Shown: positions 34,604 to 43,383 of the stretch, piece after piece
Numbering within the stretch: position 1 is the stretch's first letter
How the letters are laid out: each line of letters begins with the position of its first letter
Source of the DNA: Conchocele bisecta
Lineage: Eukaryota; Mollusca; Bivalvia; Lucinida; Thyasiridae
NCBI GenBank assembly: GCA_029237695.1
Contig: CM055265.1
Coordinates: 106,282,773 to 106,346,772, forward strand
Length of the DNA: 64,000 bases
Reading direction: 5' to 3'
The notes under the pieces: generated by a model
Told to the model about the DNA's origin: nothing
Seen by the model: the letters and a program-made list of their open reading frames with translations, nothing else
The model's database searches: none
Made by a program: the position numbers and the translations under genes

Positions 34604-35019
34604 ATAGGTTAGATAATAACAAATGGTGCGAAATCGTCAAGACGGTAAAAGTTGTCCGGTATGAACACAATCGTGCGGGTGTTTTGAGGTCACTGACACA
34701 GTTTGCCTGCAAATCTTGATCCATTACTACCCAGTTTCACTTGAGGAACATGTTGGTCATGTGATGTAAACAGAGTTTCCGTGGCCAAAGAAAAATGTAA
34801 ACAATATTGGGGGACATGACGAGGTTGGATTTTTTTGTCTTATGAGTAAGTGAAGCAATTGTTTAATTCATGCAGAACCAGTACAGACCGGCTGCAGGTC
34901 ATGTACAAGTAGGTCCCACAACATCCAAACGAATAGTGAAAGTAGGAGAGACTGACCTTATTGGATGGGATTCGGTTAAAGTGTATAGTAAAACTATGTG
35001 GTGTCTTCTAACCTATACT
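34604..35019 (-). mobile_element. GGTTAG element with TATA duplication
   Basis: Reverse copy of the element at 59806-60283; begins GGTTAGATA and ends TTCTAACC, with TATA on both sides (34600-34603 and 35020-35023). Confidence 0.75.
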
Positions 35020-35023
35020 GTGA

Positions 35024-36498
35024 TCATTTGTAGGTGAAATCTTACATCAACACCGGCATTTGAGGTATGCCTCAAACAGCCAATCACATATCGTACTATT
35101 ATTTATTAGTCGGAGGATTCCTAACATTGACAGCAGTGCCATCTGGCGTCATAATGAGGCACTACTAACCTATATATTGCTTGCATCATTCTGCTTGCGG
35201 CTTGATGCTTTCTGCTTGCGGGTTTCTGCTTTCGGACTCGGGCTTGATGCTTACTTCCTGCGCCTTTGTCCTTACTGCTTTCGGCCTTATTCAAAGTGCT
35301 AAGTGCTCGTTCCTACTTTCTATTGTAAATGCTTAGTGCAATAAAACAGGGACACGAATAAGGACGTATCAATAATTGTAATGCAAATAAGACGAATGAA
35401 CAAAGCAATCTGCAGAATGGACATGTAAGAAAGACATATACAATTACAACAAGCAGATTTCAAATGTAATAAATACAAATGACAAATGAAATAACATGAA
35501 TATAAGTTGTAATGTTATCAGCACGCAGGCATCAAGTCACATTGAATTATGGCGGATATTACCTTCCATATTACCCTAGCATAGCTGCTGGCTATAAAAA
35601 CTCTGCAAAACCCTCGTTAAGGACTGACTTTATAGAATATGACCATGTTCTTCTGTAAAGGAGAATGTCCAAGTAACCGTACATTCCTTGAAAATAATGG
35701 AGCCGAGATCGTGATAGCGATCGAGGCCCATTATTTTCAAGGAATGTACGGTTACGCGGATATTTTCCGACTTAAAATATACCTATGAAGTCACGTTGCT
35801 GAAAGACAAAACAAATTTATTCTTTTTATATGCGTCAATAAACAATACGATGAGCGACCTGCACCTAAATTCAACATCAGTTACGGAAAATCTCACGAAT
35901 ACACGTCATGGTTTATTTTCTGTGTGTGGGCATTGTCCATCAGTCGTGTGAGATTATTCAGTCGAAACCACTGACCATTCCTTAATTATACACATACAGT
36001 GTCTACATGTAATGTTGATCTGGTGATATCCTACTCGATAGTCCGTGGTATGGCATAAACATATATTATGCATTACTCATGTGTTCCGTCCAGATCTTGA
36101 AATGTCCCAATGGCATGTTTTGAAAAACCAGTTCCATATGTGTGCATGTAGCTTTATCACACAATGTAACAGTGTGGTAGTATACTGAGTAATACAACAA
36201 CAGCAACCACTTTATAATGTATTGATCATGAATACTCTGTATCTCTACCTACTCAGGTATATGTACGTACGTAGTTGTTGTGCACGTGTTGTACATGTAT
36301 GCACCTTATCTAGCTCAATATACTCGTACATATACATGCTTATTTTCTTCCGGCAAATTAATTTCCCAAACTACCAGATATACCGAAATAACCCTTAAAA
36401 TACCTAATCGGATGAATTTACGATGCTACGTTTATTTTTTCACTGGGTATACATGTGCAAGTTTGACATGTAGCACGGGTCACCGTCTTACAAGCTGA
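35024..36498. other. One palindrome, otherwise unassigned
   Basis: 35660-35768 is a palindrome with GTAACCGTACATTCCTTGAA arms. No exon or other repeat recognised. Confidence 0.55.
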
Positions 36499-36606
36499 AT
36501 TGGCCGGGCGAGACCGCTCCGCTGTTCATTGGCTGGCTGGAGAAAGGGTCACTTTTCCACGTGGGCAATTCACACGACACACGAACATCTAGTCTTCGTT
36601 CAGTTG
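36499..36606 (+). promoter_or_regulatory. Candidate promoter of the acidic-exon gene
   Basis: Upstream of ATG 36673 lie two ATTGG inverted CCAAT boxes (near 36499 and 36529), an E-box CACGTG at 36558-36563 and an Inr-like TCAGTTG at 36600-36606. The stretch is richer in CpG and GC than its surroundings and contains none of the repeats seen elsewhere. No TATA box. Confidence 0.35.
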
Positions 36607-36672
36607 TTTCAAATTGACTTAACGGCTTTTCTTCAGTATTGTGTTCGCATATAATTCATTATAACACGTAAC

Positions 36673-36974
36673 ATGGAGCATAGTGATTCGTCTGATGGCG
36701 GGAGTTTCGTAACACAGTCTGTGTATAGCAGTACATGTAATGTGGACGAATACCGAGTTGAGTGTACGGACATTTCCTCCGACGAGGAGCTGGATAGTGT
36801 GATGTCGACCATCGACGTCGTCAATGACACCATTGTAACGACACATACCAGTATGCCGACGGCGTCTGACGAGGATTTGGTGAAGTCATGTGGCGTTGCT
36901 GAAGCCGGTGACCGTGATGGGAGATTTAAAGAACCAATTGGCGACACACAAATTAACGAAATTCAAAGTAAAAG
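36673..36974 (+). CDS. Acidic first exon of a host gene
   Basis: Open from ATG 36673 for 100 codons plus two bases, then AAAAG followed by donor GTAAAT at 36975. The encoded segment is rich in Asp, Glu, Ser and Thr, with clusters such as SSDEELDS, and has no signal peptide or membrane segment; it looks like a disordered nuclear-protein N-terminus. It leaves phase 2 (AG), and the exon starting at 42600 supplies A then continues open in the same frame. The intervening intron (5,625 bp) carries an antisense gypsy element. Function of this exon is unknown. Alternative: a chance ORF, made less likely by the donor, the in-frame partner and the promoter-like sequence upstream. Confidence 0.6.
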
Positions 36975-37370
36975 GTAAATATAGAGAATATCCGGTTTCT
37001 AGTGTCATTTGACTGATCTGCTCGTTGTCGCTCCTCTGAACAAGCACATAGTCAATCAAAATCCATGAAACATTCCTGAAGCGTTCTTTGTTTACTTTCT
37101 ACTTCGTCGAGAGCGACCTAAGACTTTTGCGAATTTTGCTAATACACACTGTATTAGGTAACGTTATGGTAATAATGTTGTGTCATATTGTAGAATTGTC
37201 TCTGGGTAACAATATAGCGAAGTTATAGCGAAGTATGAACGTCAACGCCCTGCAGGTGTTTGTCTATATTTTAGTGCGCGAAGTGTAAATGCTATTACGC
37301 ACAGTTTTACTGTGTAGCGTGGTGTAGCGATATAATGCAACCTGTTGCCTATGAAGCTGAAACCGTGCAG

Positions 37371-37468
37371 CTAGTCCACACTATGTGTCTAGGGATGGTG
37401 TAGCTGCACGTTGTTCCGCTTTATGGCATTGTATATGCAGTGTAATTAAATGGAATTAGAGTTATGTA
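37371..37468. repeat. 98-bp flanking duplication, left copy
   Basis: Begins CTAGTCCACAC and ends GAGTTATGTA directly at the 3' LTR. Identical to 42155-42252 on the other side of the element. Confidence 0.95.
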
Positions 37469-37648
37469 TGTATTAGCTATTTGTAACTGGTACAGAATAC
37501 ACAACAATATAATCCGAGTTCTACTCATGAACTGTTTTATTTCTCAAGCTGCAGTGCTATCAGAGGGATAGTGATAGAGGGTAGTATATACCTACATATA
37601 TGTTTACATCTGTGTCTACTATGATACATGTTTGGCTAGTATACAACA
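37469..37648 (-). repeat. 3' LTR of the gypsy element
   Basis: 180 bp, matching 41975-42154 with one mismatch (T versus C in GAGGGAYAGTG). It lacks the five terminal bases (TGTTA on the plus strand) present in the other LTR, so its outer end is truncated. Confidence 0.93.
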
Positions 37649-37663
37649 TTACCTCCCCTTGAG
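37649..37663 (-). other. Polypurine tract
   Basis: On the minus strand AAGGGGAGG lies immediately before the 3' LTR, the expected place for plus-strand DNA priming. Confidence 0.65.
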
Positions 37664-38053
37664 ATTTGTAGTTGCTACTGTAAAATGATTACATTGGTTA
37701 CAATTGTCTTGCATGTATCAACATCTAGACAAATCCAAACAAACTGTCTCAGGTTACTGCAGTACAGAGTACAGAGCAATGAAATGGTCATTATCTGATA
37801 ACATTGCTGCCAGTAAACAGCTGTGGACTGTTCCATGCATAATTAGGATAATTTTACTGCTGAAGTGGTTTGCTTGAAATTATCCCGACTTCACAATCCC
37901 TAATCAGAGAAAAGAGGTGATCATTACTCTAATCTCGTCATAAACTTTGTGTGCAGAGATTATTGTGCTCTGTTTACCCACACAAAGTTCCCAGAACGGT
38001 AACTTTCATTCATAAAGTAATCCATTCAGCGGAATGCACTTGTAACTGATACC

Positions 38054-38989
38054 TCAGTTATAGGTCAGTCTGTCAGGTGGTTTTCTGTTTCTCACCGGAT
38101 ACCGGGTTGCAGAAACCACAGGCGCATGTGGCACAGATTGGTCACAATGGAGTTCTGGTGCCGGATCGGAATTGTTTATGATTTCTGATTCAATTTCAGA
38201 AGACTGTATTTCCACTGATGTCTTCGTCATTTGGTCAGCATGACGTCGCCATGTTGCCTTGTCGCTGGTCACGACCTTGTACGACAGTGGACCGGTTTTC
38301 TCAGATATTGTAGCGTTGGCCCATTTGTTGGAATTGTCACGGTAATCGCGCACCATAACATTTTCTCCAACACCGAACTGGCGGGTTCTACTGTTACCGA
38401 GAGTGGAGAATTGCGTATTCTGCACGGTATCTTGCACATTTGGTTTGATGAGATCCAAACGTGTGCGCAGATTTCTGCCGAGAAACAACTTCGCAGGGGT
38501 TTCCTTTGTTGTGGAATGTGGCGTGTTCCTGTAGGCTAACAAGAAATTTGCGATTTTCTTGTATACTGTACCTCCCTCTGGAGTTGCCGATTTCATTGCC
38601 ATTTTGAATGTTTGCACAAAACGTTCAGCCTGTCCGTTGCTGGCGGGGTGCCAGGGAACTGACCGTTTGTGAGTAATTCCATTGCGTTTGACAAATTCCT
38701 TGAATTCCTCCGAAGTAAACTGACTTCCGTTGTCACTGACGATATACTTCGGCAAACCGGTACGTCCAAAGATGGTTCTAAGAACTTCGACCGTGTTTAA
38801 CGCCGTCGTTCGTTTCATCACTGGATTTCTGGCCATTTGGAGTGTGCGTCGACCATAATTAGGTACATGTAACCCATGAATGGTCCGGCAAAGTCGATAT
38901 GTATGCGTTCCCATGGAGCGGAGGGCCATTCCCATGGATGCAGTTCTACTTTTGTTGGCTCGTTCTGATGTACTTGACAGCCTGAACAC
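38054..38989 (-). CDS. Gypsy pol, integrase core and C-terminus
   Basis: Conserved sequence begins near residue 56 (MKRTTALNTVEVL); earlier residues are off-frame. The second catalytic Asp is in VSDNGSQF (86) and the Glu in NGQAERF (122), a D-x35-E spacing typical of retroviral-type integrases. A small basic C-terminal domain with VMVRDYR follows; no chromodomain seen. The ORF ends at 38054, about 400 bp before the 3' LTR. Confidence 0.9.
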   Translation of the reverse strand: MFRLSSTSERANKSRTASMGMALRSMGTHTYRLCRTIHGLHVPNYGRRTLQMARNPVMKRTTALNTVEVLRTIFGRTGLPKYIVSDNGSQFTSEEFKEFVKRNGITHKRSVPWHPASNGQAERFVQTFKMAMKSATPEGGTVYKKIANFLLAYRNTPHSTTKETPAKLFLGRNLRTRLDLIKPNVQDTVQNTQFSTLGNSRTRQFGVGENVMVRDYRDNSNKWANATISEKTGPLSYKVVTSDKATWRRHADQMTKTSVEIQSSEIESEIINNSDPAPELHCDQSVPHAPVVSATRYPVRNRKPPDRLTYN

Positions 38990-39519
38990 CGTTTTGCTAA
39001 CTGTTCAATTTCATTGTCAAGACCTGGCCACCAGAAGTAACTTCTGCTGAGTGCTTTCATTTTCACAATACCGACATGGCCTTCATGTAATTCATCGAGA
39101 ACTTTGCTTCTCAACTTTGGTGGTATGATGACGCGTATTCCCCACATTAAACATCCCTGATGAACTGATAGTTCATTTCTGCGAATGTAGAATGCATTCA
39201 ATGTAGCGTCACCCGGCTTATGCTTCCAGCCGTTTTGTGTTAATTCCAACACATTTGATAGCACTGTGTCGCGCCGCGTTTCACGTGCTATTTCCATTGC
39301 GGTTACGGGTAGATTTTCAATTTGTGACACATTGAAAAGTTCTACTGGGTCAGTCTGTGACTCTTTCTCTTGCTCTGGGCATGGTAACCGTGACAATCCA
39401 TCAGCATTTGCGTTTGCTGTGGAACTTCTGTACTCGATTGTGTAATCGTAGCCTTGCAATTCGATTGCATATCGCTGTAGTCGGGCGGCTGTAGTCGCTG
39501 GTATCCCTCTTTGGACCAA
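38818..39519 (-). CDS. Gypsy pol, RNase H end and integrase N-terminus
   Basis: 233 codons in a frame shifted from the upstream ORF. It starts with the connection segment (ARLQRYAIELQGYDYTIEYR), then the integrase zinc-binding HHCC motif with HEGH at 145-148 and CSGC at 178-181, then the first catalytic Asp in HIDFAGPF (209). It stops after HSKWPEIQ, where a second frameshift separates it from the rest of the integrase. Confidence 0.9.
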   Translation of the reverse strand: MVQRGIPATTAARLQRYAIELQGYDYTIEYRSSTANANADGLSRLPCPEQEKESQTDPVELFNVSQIENLPVTAMEIARETRRDTVLSNVLELTQNGWKHKPGDATLNAFYIRRNELSVHQGCLMWGIRVIIPPKLRSKVLDELHEGHVGIVKMKALSRSYFWWPGLDNEIEQLAKRCSGCQVHQNEPTKVELHPWEWPSAPWERIHIDFAGPFMGYMYLIMVDAHSKWPEIQ

Positions 39520-41932
39520 GTATGGTAAGAAGCGGCTGGTGATCAGTGACTAGTACAAATTTCCGCCCATACAGGTAACAGTGGAATTTCCTTACTGCCC
39601 ATATGATTGATAACGCTTCCTTGTGGATTTGCGCGTAATTTGTCTCAGCTGTGCTCAGGGAGCGCGATGCGAATGCGATTGGTCGTTCCTCGCCAGTGGT
39701 CATAATGTGTGACAGTACACATCCTAGTCCATAGGATGATGCATCACACGCGAGTCTGATCGGCAGATCTGGGTTGTAATGTGTTAACACAGTGTCTGAC
39801 GTGATCAGTTCTTTCACTTTCATGAACGCATTGTCCGCAGAGTGTGACCATTCAAATGTCACATCTTTTCTCAACAGCTTGTTCAATGGGTGCACAATAG
39901 TTGCCATGTTTGGAATAAATTTTCCATAGTAGTTGACAAGTCCTAAGAACGCTCTTAGTTGTGTCACATTTTCTGGTTTCGGCGCATTCATCATTGCGTG
40001 AACCTTTTCTGGTGTCTTGTGCAGTCCATCTGCATCAATGATATGCCCACAGTATGTAATTTCCTTCTGGAAGAAACTACATTTTTCCAAGTTTGCACGG
40101 AGGTTGTAGTCCTGTAGACGTTGCAACACTAATTGAAGAGTGTGGAGGTGCTCTTCGTCCGTTTTGTTGCCTGTGATGATCATATCGTCGAGGATGCAGC
40201 TTGTGTTTGGTATTCCTTTCAATACCTGATCCATGGTGCGTTGCCATATAGCGGGGGCAGATGCGTTTCCGAACACTAAGCGGTTGTACTGATACAGTCC
40301 TTTGCTTGTGTTGATTGTCAGATACTTTTTGCAGTCATCGTTCAATTCCAACTGTAAGTAGGCTTGGCGCAGGTCTATTTTCGTGTATTTCTGTCCACCA
40401 GCCAGTGACGCGAAAATATCTTCTATTTTGGGCAGCGGATACTGGTCCACTTGCAGCTGTGGGTTAACCGTCACTTTGTAGTCGCCGCAGATTCTGACGG
40501 TGCCATCAGATTTCGGTATCGGGACTATCGGTGTGGCCCATTCGCTGATGTCCTTCCTTATGATAATTCCATCTTTTTCTAGCCTGTCCAGCTCAGTGTC
40601 GACCTTATTTCTCAATGCATACGGTACTGGCCGTGCCTTGCAGAATTTTGGCTGTGCATTTTCGCTCAGTGTAAGGCTTGCCTTGACACCTTTAACACTT
40701 CCTATTTCCTGTTTGAACACTGTGTCATATTTCTGCAGTATTTCATTTAGCTTATCTGGGGCACTGGCTTGTGACTGTAGCATTTTGATTGCATTCCAAT
40801 CAAGTTTTATCTGTTTCAGCCATGAACGTCCAAATAATGGGGGACTGTTTGTTTTCACAACATACAAGCCTAAATTACATTCCTGGTTCCCATATCGGAC
40901 ATTGACCTGGATTGTCCCAGCTGGCTTTATCACTTCGCCAGAGTATGTCCTTAGTACAGTTGTTGTTTCAGCTAATTGCCTGTTATTAAACAACTTCAAG
41001 TACAGGTCGTGGGAGATCACTGATATCGCGGACCCAGTGTCTAATTCCATCTGCAGCTGTTTTCCATCTACAGTGGGTGTAACGGTAATTGGATCTGAGC
41101 TGCCAGAGTTAATCCGTAAAACACTGATAAATTCCTCAGGATCGCGTGTTTCTGACTTTATAGAGTATATACTGTTTTTGTTGACTTTTGCTGTTGGTTT
41201 CTTTAGTTGTCCTTTCTTGGAGAGACAAGCAGATTCAATGTGTCCCTTTTTCTTGCAGAAATGGCACTGTGCATCTTTAAAGTGACATTCTCCTGGAGTA
41301 TGCCCTTTTCTGTCGCATCTGAAACATGGTTTCAGCGGCTGTAGTTTTTGTGCAGCAGGCGTTTTCTTTACTTTATGCACAGGTTCTGGCCTGTGCTGCT
41401 GCTGAAGCTCGGTGGCGTCCTTGGCAGCGCTTTCCATGGCGATGGCAATCTCTGTGGCTTTGGCCAATGTGAGGTCTTGTGTGGAGAGTAATTTCTTCTG
41501 AATGTTCGCATTTCGAAGTCCACAAACCAGCGTATCACGTAGAGCGTCATTGAGCATTGTCCCGAAGTCACAATGCTGGGTCAACTTTCTCAGTTCAGCC
41601 ACATACACGTTTAACGGCTCCCCTTCTCTCTGGTCGCGTTTGTGAAAACGAAATCGCTCGGCAATCACCAATGGTTTTGGTGATAGATGGTTGCTCAATA
41701 ACTCCACAATTTCATCATATGATTTTGATTTCGGCTCATCTGGCGCAGTTAAATTCCGAAGCAAACTGTATGTGCTAGCTCCAATTAAGGTCAGCAAGGC
41801 TGGTACCTTTTTGTCATTTGGGATTTCATTAACAATACAGAATTGTTCCAAACGTTCAACGTAACTGCTCCAATTTTCACTATTTTCACTGAACTCCCCA
41901 ATAATTCCAATTTTAAAATTTGCCATTGCCAA
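39401..41932 (-). CDS. Gypsy gag-protease-RT-RNase H open frame
   Basis: 843 codons. Residues 1-200 are gag-like. Two CCHC zinc knuckles lie at about 203-216 and 223-236. The protease active site DTGS is at 298-301. Reverse transcriptase spans about 440-640 with YTKIDLRQAY and VFGNASAP; the catalytic box reads ILDD at about 580-583 where YxDD is normal. RNase H begins at about 690 with ACDASSYGLG and extends past VTDHQPLL. After GPKR (near 39510) the frame leaves the conserved sequence, which resumes in another frame; the last 35-40 residues are off-frame. Confidence 0.92.
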   Translation of the reverse strand: MAMANFKIGIIGEFSENSENWSSYVERLEQFCIVNEIPNDKKVPALLTLIGASTYSLLRNLTAPDEPKSKSYDEIVELLSNHLSPKPLVIAERFRFHKRDQREGEPLNVYVAELRKLTQHCDFGTMLNDALRDTLVCGLRNANIQKKLLSTQDLTLAKATEIAIAMESAAKDATELQQQHRPEPVHKVKKTPAAQKLQPLKPCFRCDRKGHTPGECHFKDAQCHFCKKKGHIESACLSKKGQLKKPTAKVNKNSIYSIKSETRDPEEFISVLRINSGSSDPITVTPTVDGKQLQMELDTGSAISVISHDLYLKLFNNRQLAETTTVLRTYSGEVIKPAGTIQVNVRYGNQECNLGLYVVKTNSPPLFGRSWLKQIKLDWNAIKMLQSQASAPDKLNEILQKYDTVFKQEIGSVKGVKASLTLSENAQPKFCKARPVPYALRNKVDTELDRLEKDGIIIRKDISEWATPIVPIPKSDGTVRICGDYKVTVNPQLQVDQYPLPKIEDIFASLAGGQKYTKIDLRQAYLQLELNDDCKKYLTINTSKGLYQYNRLVFGNASAPAIWQRTMDQVLKGIPNTSCILDDMIITGNKTDEEHLHTLQLVLQRLQDYNLRANLEKCSFFQKEITYCGHIIDADGLHKTPEKVHAMMNAPKPENVTQLRAFLGLVNYYGKFIPNMATIVHPLNKLLRKDVTFEWSHSADNAFMKVKELITSDTVLTHYNPDLPIRLACDASSYGLGCVLSHIMTTGEERPIAFASRSLSTAETNYAQIHKEALSIIWAVRKFHCYLYGRKFVLVTDHQPLLTILGPKRDTSDYSRPTTAICNRIARLRLHNRVQKFHSKRKC

Positions 41933-41953
41933 GTAGGGTATAAACCACTAAAA

Positions 41954-41966
41954 ATCCTCGTCGCCA
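41954..41966 (-). other. Primer-binding site (tRNA-Ser)
   Basis: On the minus strand TGGCGACGAGGAT, complementary to the CCA-ended 3' terminus of tRNA-Ser(GCT) as I remember it. Confidence 0.8.
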
Positions 41967-41969
41967 AAA

Positions 41970-42154
41970 TGTTATGTATTAGCTATTTGTAACTGGTACA
42001 GAATACACAACAATATAATCCGAGTTCTACTCATGAACTGTTTTATTTCTCAAGCTGCAGTGCTATCAGAGGGACAGTGATAGAGGGTAGTATATACCTA
42101 CATATATGTTTACATCTGTGTCTACTATGATACATGTTTGGCTAGTATACAACA
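41970..42154 (-). repeat. 5' LTR of the gypsy element
   Basis: 185 bp; on the element strand it begins TGTTGTAT and ends CATAACA, giving TGTT...AACA ends. The primer-binding site starts three bases after it. Confidence 0.93.
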
Positions 42155-42252
42155 CTAGTCCACACTATGTGTCTAGGGATGGTGTAGCTGCACGTTGTTC
42201 CGCTTTATGGCATTGTATATGCAGTGTAATTAAATGGAATTAGAGTTATGTA
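42155..42252. repeat. 98-bp flanking duplication, right copy
   Basis: Starts right after the 5' LTR and is identical to 37371-37468. Together they have the geometry of a target-site duplication, but far longer than the usual 4-6 bp. Confidence 0.95.
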
Positions 42253-42599
42253 CTCAGAACTAGGTATGTTGCTTTGCTTTGCATATGACTCACGTCCGAC
42301 CGCCCAAGGTCAATGTCATTTAGTACTTATATTCACTTTGTATGGCTATTATTTGCATGATATAACATTTATAAATACTAATTATGCCAATATCTCATTT
42401 AAATATGGCTATTTTAACTAATTTATTCGAAAACTTGTGAAATAGTTTTAATGGCGGTCATTTTGTTTTGTTATTATTATCAGTATATCGCAAAAATTTG
42501 CGTAATATCATTTACATTTCACGCAGTAAATTACCATAAGGGCACATCTAACTTAATAAACGATACAATATATTATAAGCTTGAAACGTGTATTTCCAG

Positions 42600-42802
42600 A
42601 TTTGCGGAGAGCACGATGGCGAAAATAAAATGGGCCGTGACGCTATTCAAAGAATGGAAATCGCAGAGAAATGTTCGAGCCGTTGCCTCATCAAGTACTG
42701 TCGACATCAGCCAAATACCCGTCGATCTGGATCGTATGACAATAGATGAACTAAATTACTCCATATCGAGATTTATATGTGAAGTAAAAAAGAGTGATGA
42801 AA
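42600..42802 (+). CDS. Second exon: Crypton-derived/DUF3504-like N-terminal helical segment
   Basis: Preceded by GTGTATTTCCAG (AG at 42598-42599). In the frame dictated by the exon ending at 36974 it reads Arg-Phe-Ala-Glu-Ser-Thr, then KIKWAVTLFKEWKSQRN, then DELNYSISRFICEVKK. From memory, the pattern KWxxxxFxxW...RN...L...RFxxEVxK is the N-terminal segment of proteins with a Crypton-derived tyrosine-recombinase-like domain (DUF3504; ZMYM/QRICH1 relatives), expanded in molluscs. The conserved continuation (a GKTLYD-type segment) is not directly downstream; from about 42803 the reading frame enters a dispersed repeat. The exon end is therefore uncertain, and a truncated gene copy is possible. 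Confidence 0.5.
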
Positions 42803-43022
42803 TAATCTGGGTCTACGCTGGTCGCATATGTCGTGATATCCCTTTTCTCGGCCAGTGCCCATTTATGGAATACAATAATCACTGTAGTTGATGCCTAACC
42901 ACAATGACTGTAACTCTGGATCACTTGCTGCCCTGTAGCCTTTATGTAGTTGTATGTACCATACGACATATGCGACCATCATAGACCCAGCTCATTCTGT
43001 AAATCAGCACCGTCTGATCAGC
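42803..43022. repeat. Fragment of dispersed repeat after exon 42600
   Basis: ATCTGGGTCTACGCTGGTCG and CCCTTTTCTCGGCC resemble the right side of GTGGCTGTGACTGG-type repeats (compare 46830-46880). Confidence 0.5.
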
Positions 43023-43028
43023 GCGTAT

Positions 43029-43377
43029 CAGGCCCGTACGCAGGGGGGTGCGACGGGTGCGTACGCACCCCCCTAAATTCGCCGAGGTCCGCTATTTTTC
43101 AAAGAGTAATCTCAACAAATCTTGAAATGCATTAATATACAGGTAATTTGCATGAAAATGCCACCGTTGAAATCCGAATGTAAATGACATCAAATGCAGG
43201 AGAGTGCATTTCAGGCCATCTAGGTTTAAAAAATGTCAGGGGGGTGCGTCAGGGGCGAGCCCCATGTAGTGGCGCGAGTACGCTAGGGGGGTACCCCCTA
43301 GCGTATTCGCGCCACTGCATGGGGCCTGACGCACCCGCCTGACGCACCCCCAATAGAAAATCCTGCGTACGGGCCTG
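43029..43377. mobile_element. CAGGCCCGTACGCAGG MITE with 6-bp duplication
   Basis: 349 bp. Ends CAGGCCCGTACGCAGG and CCTGCGTACGGGCCTG; GCGTAT at 43023-43028 and 43378-43383. The right half is a large palindrome around CTAGGGGGTACCCCCTAG. hAT-like ends from memory, but hAT duplications are usually 8 bp. Confidence 0.85.
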
Positions 43378-43383
43378 GCGTAT

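Larger units (their letters stand above)
37469..42154 (-). mobile_element. Ty3/gypsy LTR retrotransposon, antisense in a host intron
   Basis: A 4,686-bp element transcribed leftwards. 5' LTR at 41970-42154, a 13-nt primer-binding site complementary to the 3' end of tRNA-Ser(GCT), gag-pol from 41932, a polypurine tract at 37649-37663, and the 3' LTR at 37469-37648. Domain order gag, two zinc knuckles, protease, reverse transcriptase, RNase H, integrase is the Ty3/gypsy order; with the Ser primer it suggests a Mag-like lineage (inference). The LTRs differ at one of 180 aligned bases, so insertion is young, yet pol has two frameshifts and an altered catalytic motif. It sits between the exons at 36673 and 42600. 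Confidence 0.95.

Noticed and set aside
33486..35019. Single 1.5-kb transposon with long inverted ends
   Set aside because: The inverted ends exist, but 34604-35019 has its own ends and TATA duplication and the left piece is truncated, so two separate copies in opposite orientation fit better.
40500..41285. 261-codon plus-strand ORF
   Set aside because: It is antisense to the gypsy protease and RT frame, which has clear conserved motifs; the plus frame has none.
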